Position numbers and translations under genes: made by a program
Assembly (NCBI RefSeq): GCF_014652315.1
Contig: NZ_BMYO01000003.1
Span: 412 to 64,411, forward strand
DNA length: 64,000 nt
Source of the DNA: Jeongeupia chitinilytica
GTDB lineage: Bacteria > Pseudomonadota > Gammaproteobacteria > Burkholderiales > Chitinibacteraceae
Reading direction: 5' to 3'
Shown: in pieces, positions 59,669 through 64,000 of the stretch
Position numbering within the stretch: position 1 is the stretch's first letter
How the letters are laid out: every line of letters begins with the position of its first letter
The notes under the pieces: generated by a model
Told to the model about the DNA's origin: nothing
Databases searched by the model: none
Seen by the model: the letters and a program-made list of their open reading frames with translations, nothing else

Positions 59669-60956
59669 TCTGGCCGGGCGGGTGGGCGAGAGCCTGACTC
59701 GCCACGCTGTCTCGCCGGCCACGCGGCTGTGCGTGGGGCTGTCGGGCGGGCTCGATTCGGTCGTCCTGATTCACCTGCTGGCCGGTTTGCGCAGCAGTCT
59801 GGGGTTCTCCCTCTCCGCAATTCATGTTCATCACGGATTGTCGGCAGACGCCGATGCGTGGGCCGATTCGGCTTGCGCGTTGGCGCATTCTCTGGAAGTG
59901 CCGTGCGATGTCGTGCGCGTGCATGTCGATCGTCGCGGCAGCAAGGGTCTCGAAGCCGCAGCGAGAGCGGTCCGCTATGCCGTTTTCGAGCAGGCCGATG
60001 CCGATCTGCTCTGTCTGGCGCACCATCAGAACGATCAGGCCGAAACCGTACTGATGCAGGTGTTGCGCGGCAACGGGCTGGCCGGCATTGCGGCGATGCC
60101 CGAATGCCGCGATCTGACGCCGTCGCTACGGCTGTTGCGTCCGCTGCTGGCGATGTCGCGTGCCGAGCTGGCTGCCTATGCCAAAAGCCACGATCTGCGC
60201 TGGGTCGACGACGAGAGCAATGCCGATACGCGCTTCTCGCGCAACTTCCTTCGCCACGACATCCTGCCGATGCTGGCGCAGCGCGATCCGGGGGTCAATG
60301 CGTCGCTGGCAAGGCTGGCTACGCATGCCGCCGAGGCGAACGCCCTGTTGGCCGAGCTGGCCGAGTGCGATCTTGCGCATTGCGTGCGGGATGGTGGCCT
60401 GGATCTTGCCGTGGCTGCCGAACTCGGCGAGCGGCGAAGCCGCAATGCGCTTCGGTACTGGCTGGCAAGGCAAGGGGTCGTGGCGGATGCGCGGGCTTTC
60501 GATGCGTTCTGCATGCAGTTGCAATCCGCCAGCGATGCGCAGCCGCAGTTGCGCTGGCGCGACCGGCAGATTCGCCGCCATCGCGGGCGGCTGTATCTGG
60601 TCGCCGCGGCACCATCAGGTGGCGTGATCGATATCCCGTTCGGCGAGTCCTGCTTGCCTCGAGGCTGGGCGGGAAGGCTGGATTGGCGTCGATGCGCCGA
60701 CGGCGTGGCGATTGCGCATGCTGGTCGAGCAGGGTGGCAGCTGCGTCCGAGGCTTGGAGGCGAGCGGCTGCGTTTGCATGCTGCCGGACCGAACCGGGAG
60801 CTCAAGTCACTGTATCAGGAGGCCGGCGCACCACCCTGGCTGCGCGATGCGACACCGCTGCTGTATTGCGACGACGAGCTTGTTGCCGTGCCCGGACTTG
60901 GCGTTGCCGCGGCGTGGCGTGGAGAGGGCTGGCTGCCGTTGTGGCAACCAGCCTGA
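59637..60956 (+). CDS. tilS: tRNA(Ile)-lysidine synthetase
   Basis: 439 residues if the ATG at 59637 is used, overlapping accA by 32 bp; a GTG at 59682 is an alternative start. LCVGLSGGLDSVVLIHLLAG holds the PP-loop, HVHHGLSADADAWADSACAL and HHQNDQAETVLMQVLRGNGL the family motifs, DESNADTRFSRNFLRHDILP the conserved follow-up. It changes the wobble C of the AUA-reading tRNA-Ile to lysidine. accA-tilS adjacency is common in betaproteobacteria. Confidence 0.93.
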   Translation: MASSRKFRSSDLAGRVGESLTRHAVSPATRLCVGLSGGLDSVVLIHLLAGLRSSLGFSLSAIHVHHGLSADADAWADSACALAHSLEVPCDVVRVHVDRRGSKGLEAAARAVRYAVFEQADADLLCLAHHQNDQAETVLMQVLRGNGLAGIAAMPECRDLTPSLRLLRPLLAMSRAELAAYAKSHDLRWVDDESNADTRFSRNFLRHDILPMLAQRDPGVNASLARLATHAAEANALLAELAECDLAHCVRDGGLDLAVAAELGERRSRNALRYWLARQGVVADARAFDAFCMQLQSASDAQPQLRWRDRQIRRHRGRLYLVAAAPSGGVIDIPFGESCLPRGWAGRLDWRRCADGVAIAHAGRAGWQLRPRLGGERLRLHAAGPNRELKSLYQEAGAPPWLRDATPLLYCDDELVAVPGLGVAAAWRGEGWLPLWQPA

Positions 60957-60965
60957 GGCAGACCT

Positions 60966-62096
60966 TTAAGCCAGCAGTCGTTCGAGTACGCCGGCATAGA
61001 CGGCCGACAACCTGGGCACGTCCTCGACAGAGACGCACTCGTTGAGCTTGTGGATTGTCTTGTTGATCGGGCCGAACTCGACCACTTCCGGGCAGTACTT
61101 GGCGATGAAGCGGCCGTCCGACGTGCCGCCGGTGGTATTGAGCTGCGGCGTATGGCCGGTGACCTCCGCGACGGATGCCTTGATGGCGTCGATCAGTGCA
61201 CCGTGATCGGTCAGGAAGGGTTCGCCCGACAGGTTCCAGGTCAGTTCGTACTCGAATCCGTGTGCGTCGAGGATGGCGTGAACCTTCTGTTTCAGCGTCT
61301 CGGCGGTGTTCTCGGTCGAGAAGCGGAAGTTGAACAGTACTTCGGCCGTACCCGGGATCACGTTGGTCGCACCGGTGCCGCTGTGCAGGTTGGAGACCTG
61401 CCATGTCGTCGGCGGGAAATAGGCGTTGCCCTGATCCCATTCGGTGCCTGCCAGCTCGGCCAGCGCCGGCGCCAGCAGGTGGATCGGGTTCTTGGCGAGG
61501 TGCGGGTAGGCGATGTGGCCCTGGACGCCGTGGACGATCAGGTGGCCCGATAGCGAGCCGCGACGGCCGTTCTTGATCGTGTCGCCGAAGGTCTCGGCGC
61601 TGGTCGGTTCGCCGACGATGCAGTAGTCGATCTTTTCGCCGCGCGCCTTCAACGCCTCGATGACCTTGACCGTGCCGTCGTGGGCCGGGCCTTCCTCGTC
61701 CGAGGTGATCAGGAAGGCGATCGAGCCTTTCGGGGTCGGATGTTTGGCCAGAAAGGCCTCGGTCGCGGTCACGAAGGCGGCGAGCGAGGCTTTCATGTCG
61801 GCGGCGCCGCGACCGAACAGGTGGCCGTCACGAATTTCCGGCGCAAACGGATCCGAATGCCAGCGATCGAGCGGGCCGGTGGGGACCACGTCGGTGTGGC
61901 CGGCGAAAACGAGGACCGGACCTTCGCTGCCGAAGCGGGCCCAGAGGTTGTCGACATCGCCAAAGCGCATGGGTTCGATGTGAAAGCCGAGCTTCGCAAG
62001 GCGGCTGGCCATCAGTTGCTGGCAGTCGGCATCGTTCGGGGTTACCGATGCCTGGCGGATCAGTTGCAGGGTCAGGTCTAGCGTGGCGTCGTTCAT
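60966..62096 (-). CDS. dapE: succinyl-diaminopimelate desuccinylase
   Basis: 376 residues from the ATG at 62094-62096. PVLVFAGHTDVVPTGPLDRW holds a metal-binding His, FGRGAADMKASLAAFVTATE the metal Asp, ITSDEEGPAHDGTVKVIEAL the catalytic and metal Glu, and LNTTGGTSDGRFIAKYCPEV a C-terminal motif. It frees LL-diaminopimelate for lysine and cell wall. Followed upstream by yffB on the same strand with a 4-bp gap, a frequent pair. Confidence 0.95.
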   Translation of the reverse strand: MNDATLDLTLQLIRQASVTPNDADCQQLMASRLAKLGFHIEPMRFGDVDNLWARFGSEGPVLVFAGHTDVVPTGPLDRWHSDPFAPEIRDGHLFGRGAADMKASLAAFVTATEAFLAKHPTPKGSIAFLITSDEEGPAHDGTVKVIEALKARGEKIDYCIVGEPTSAETFGDTIKNGRRGSLSGHLIVHGVQGHIAYPHLAKNPIHLLAPALAELAGTEWDQGNAYFPPTTWQVSNLHSGTGATNVIPGTAEVLFNFRFSTENTAETLKQKVHAILDAHGFEYELTWNLSGEPFLTDHGALIDAIKASVAEVTGHTPQLNTTGGTSDGRFIAKYCPEVVEFGPINKTIHKLNECVSVEDVPRLSAVYAGVLERLLA

Positions 62097-62100
62097 GGTC

Positions 62101-62448
62101 TCAGCGGCGGAAAAGCGTGTCGTAGGTTTCGGGTTTGTAGCCAATGGTAATCGTACCATTGCGGTCAAGTACCGGCCGCTTGATCACGGACGGCTGCGCC
62201 AGCATCAGGGCGATGGCCGAATCGGCATCCACCACTGCGGCCTTGCTGGTGTCGTCGAGCTTGCGCCAGGTGGTGCCGGCCTTGTTGACGAGCGGCTCCC
62301 AGCCGGTCTGGGCAATCCAGCCGTTGAGTAGCTCGGCGCTGATGCCGGCCTTCTTGAAGTCATGCCAGTCGTAGTCATGGCCGTGCTCGGCCAGCCAGGT
62401 CCGGGCTTTTTTGACCGTGTCGCAGTTCGGGATGCCGTAGAGCTTCAT
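62101..62448 (-). CDS. yffB: ArsC/Spx-type thioredoxin-fold protein YffB
   Basis: 115 residues. MKLYGIPNCDTVKKARTWLA has the single Cys of the ArsC-like fold; VDADSAIALMLAQPSVIKRP and VLDRNGTITIGYKPETYD are typical of YffB. Role not established; linked to thiol redox and often next to dapE. Confidence 0.9.
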   Translation of the reverse strand: MKLYGIPNCDTVKKARTWLAEHGHDYDWHDFKKAGISAELLNGWIAQTGWEPLVNKAGTTWRKLDDTSKAAVVDADSAIALMLAQPSVIKRPVLDRNGTITIGYKPETYDTLFRR

Positions 62449-63135
62449 GGAAAGGGATTCCGATACAAAAGGGTGATTCTAGATGGCTGCTCCGGAGGTG
62501 CCTACCGTTCATCGGTACTTCGGCGAGCATTGCATCCGCTCGGGCACGGCCCGCGGACGAGTCATCTTTTGCAACGCGGTACCCGTATCCTTTGATGGTC
62601 ATCATGAGAGTGCCGCATGTCATTGCCCGCCGTTCCTGGTCTTGGCCGTCTGCGCTTCTCTTGATGAGGACGCAGTCGGACCTGCCCGTGTCCGTTTGCC
62701 CCAATGTGCCCGATGAAATGGCCATACGGATCAAAGACGTGGGCGAGACCACTTGCTGGTGTCGGGCCGGGAGGGGTTGGCAAGCCAATACGATTGGGCG
62801 CTGCAGGACCGAAGTTGAGCTTTGCGACCGGAGCCGACGGGTGATTGGCATGGTGTCATGCGGACCCGACCTGATGGGTGCTGAATGGGTCGAAGGTGAC
62901 CCGTCCGTGGCCCCGCGCCGGATCCGGGCCGCCTGCTGCTGTGGGTCAAGGCAAGCTTTCCGCGGGGCGTGGCAAGAGGCGCGCATCAGCTTTACTCCGC
63001 GTCCGACCGCCGCGCTCCTGCGGTGCCTTATGCCGTCGGCAAATCCGGAGAAAAGCTCCAGTTTGCCGATAAGGCCCGACTGCGCGCTTTTCGCAAGGTC
63101 ACGAATCCGTCTGAGTCTGGCCGCTGCGCAGCGGC
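62449..63135 (-). pseudogene. decayed region, possible remnant of a winged-helix regulator
   Basis: No intact gene in this 690 bp. On the minus strand around 62530-62830 the frame reads ARHQQVVSPTSLIRMAISSG and, later, TCGTLMMTIKGYGYRVAKDD, which resembles the end of an OmpR-type winged helix (REL..hP..VVS; ..TI.G.GYR). The middle is poor and no start or receiver domain is visible. The call is weak; it may be intergenic. Confidence 0.3.
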
Positions 63136-64000
63136 TCAGTGCAGCTTGATGTCGAAGTTGGCGCCGGTGTCGGCGACTATGCTGACCGGGGGCGCGTTCT
63201 TCGCTTCCTGCTCCTCGACGGTCTGGCTGTTGTTGACCATCCACGAGAGGTTGGTGGCCGAGTCGGCATGGCGCAGCGCTTCGTCAAGGTCGACTTCCCC
63301 GCTGCGGAACAGTCCGTACAACGACTGTTCGAAGGTTTGCGAACCTTCGGTCAGGGTCTGCTCCATCGCTTCCTTGATGTCGGTGAGCTGGCCGTTGCGG
63401 ATCAGCTCGGCGATACGGTTGGTGTTGAGCATGACTTCGATGGCCGGTGTCAGCTGGCCGTTGCGGTTGCGGACGAGTCGCTGTGACACGATCGCGGTCA
63501 GTGCGGTCGAGAGGTCATAAAGCAGCGCTTCGCGTGCGTCCTGCGGGAAGAAGTTCACCACGCGGGACAGCGAGTGGTAGCTGTTGTTGGCATGCAGTGT
63601 CGAAACGCAGAGATGACCCGCCTGCGCGTACTGCAGTGCATAACTCATGGTCTCGCGGTCCCGGATTTCGCCGATCATCAGAACGTCGGGGGCTTCGCGC
63701 ATGGCGTTTTTCAGCGCCTCGGCGTAGCTGTGGGTGTCGACACCGATTTCCCGCTGGTTCACGAGGCTGCGCTGGTGTGAATACAGGTGTTCGATCGGAT
63801 CCTCGACCGTGAGGATGTGGCCCGGATAATTCGCGTTGCGATGCTCGAGCATGGCGGAGACCGTCGACGACTTGCCCGAGCCGGTGGCGCCGACAACGAG
63901 AATGATGCCGCGCTTTTCCATGATCAGTTCGCGCAGCACCGGCGGCAAGCCGAGTTCGGCAATGCTCTGGGCGCGAGGCCGGATGAAGCGTGCCACCATC
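63136..64000 (-). CDS. pilU: type IV pilus retraction ATPase PilU, 5' end beyond window
   Basis: At least 287 residues; the frame reaches the window edge and the N-terminal PAS-like part is missing. ILVVGATGSGKSSTVSAMLE is Walker A, ILTVEDPIEHLYSHQRSLVN the Asp box, VLMIGEIRDRETMSYALQYA Walker B, GHLCVSTLHANNSYHSLSRV the His box. The acidic C-terminal tail (SWMVNNSQTVEEQEAKNAPP) favours PilU over PilT. It powers pilus retraction for twitching. Confidence 0.9.
   Translation of the reverse strand, partial: MVARFIRPRAQSIAELGLPPVLRELIMEKRGIILVVGATGSGKSSTVSAMLEHRNANYPGHILTVEDPIEHLYSHQRSLVNQREIGVDTHSYAEALKNAMREAPDVLMIGEIRDRETMSYALQYAQAGHLCVSTLHANNSYHSLSRVVNFFPQDAREALLYDLSTALTAIVSQRLVRNRNGQLTPAIEVMLNTNRIAELIRNGQLTDIKEAMEQTLTEGSQTFEQSLYGLFRSGEVDLDEALRHADSATNLSWMVNNSQTVEEQEAKNAPPVSIVADTGANFDIKLH

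Overview
The window suggests a betaproteobacterium of the Neisseriales/Chromobacteriaceae type (GC-rich; flgM-flgN, accA-tilS, dapE, pilU and a GntR-controlled gluconate locus). The assignment comes from gene content and protein style only; no search was possible.

Layout. (1) 1-707: the 5' part of a small secreted-protein gene, then a stretch that resembles the right end of the prophage further along. (2) 708-9441: a remnant integrated element. It starts and ends at copies of the 3' end of a serine tRNA gene. Beside its left att copy is a run of seven gene cassettes, all on the minus strand and separated by attC-like sites, with no integron integrase: a CALIN. Next come a tyrosine integrase with its DUF4224 partner, then broken fragments (cytosine methyltransferase tail, UmuC tail, DUF1003 protein, a second UmuC scrap). 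(3) 9442-50590: an apparently complete P2-like prophage of about 41 kb. (4) 50594-50684: the intact tRNA-Ser(GGA). (5) 50747-64000: host genes.

The prophage reads, left to right: an SGNH hydrolase next to the att site; integrase and DUF4224 protein; small early genes; replication protein A and a half-size relative lacking one catalytic histidine; an Ogr-like late activator; a ribbon-helix-helix-like protein divergent from a C-type repressor; a cargo block (membrane proteins, a second repressor paralogue, an AbiC-like abortive infection protein); tail genes D-U-T-E-FII-FI; a CVNH-like lipoprotein; tail fibre and baseplate G-H-I-J-W-V; a reversed membrane-protein gene; S-R; lysis genes (Rz/Rz1, muramidase, two holin-like proteins); X-L-M-N-O; divergent P-Q; and an SOS-type mutagenesis cassette (SRAP, umuD, umuC) sharing a palindromic control region. 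Near-identical dyads ahead of FI and P, and a related one ahead of V, look like late-activator sites.

The host flank holds a CytX-like permease, two GntP-family permeases, gluconokinase and a LacI-type GntR with two matching operators, followed by housekeeping genes and a pilU cut by the window edge. The most unusual features are the cassette array inside a tandemly integrated phage remnant, the doubled repressor/membrane-protein modules, and the catalytically altered mini-GpA.
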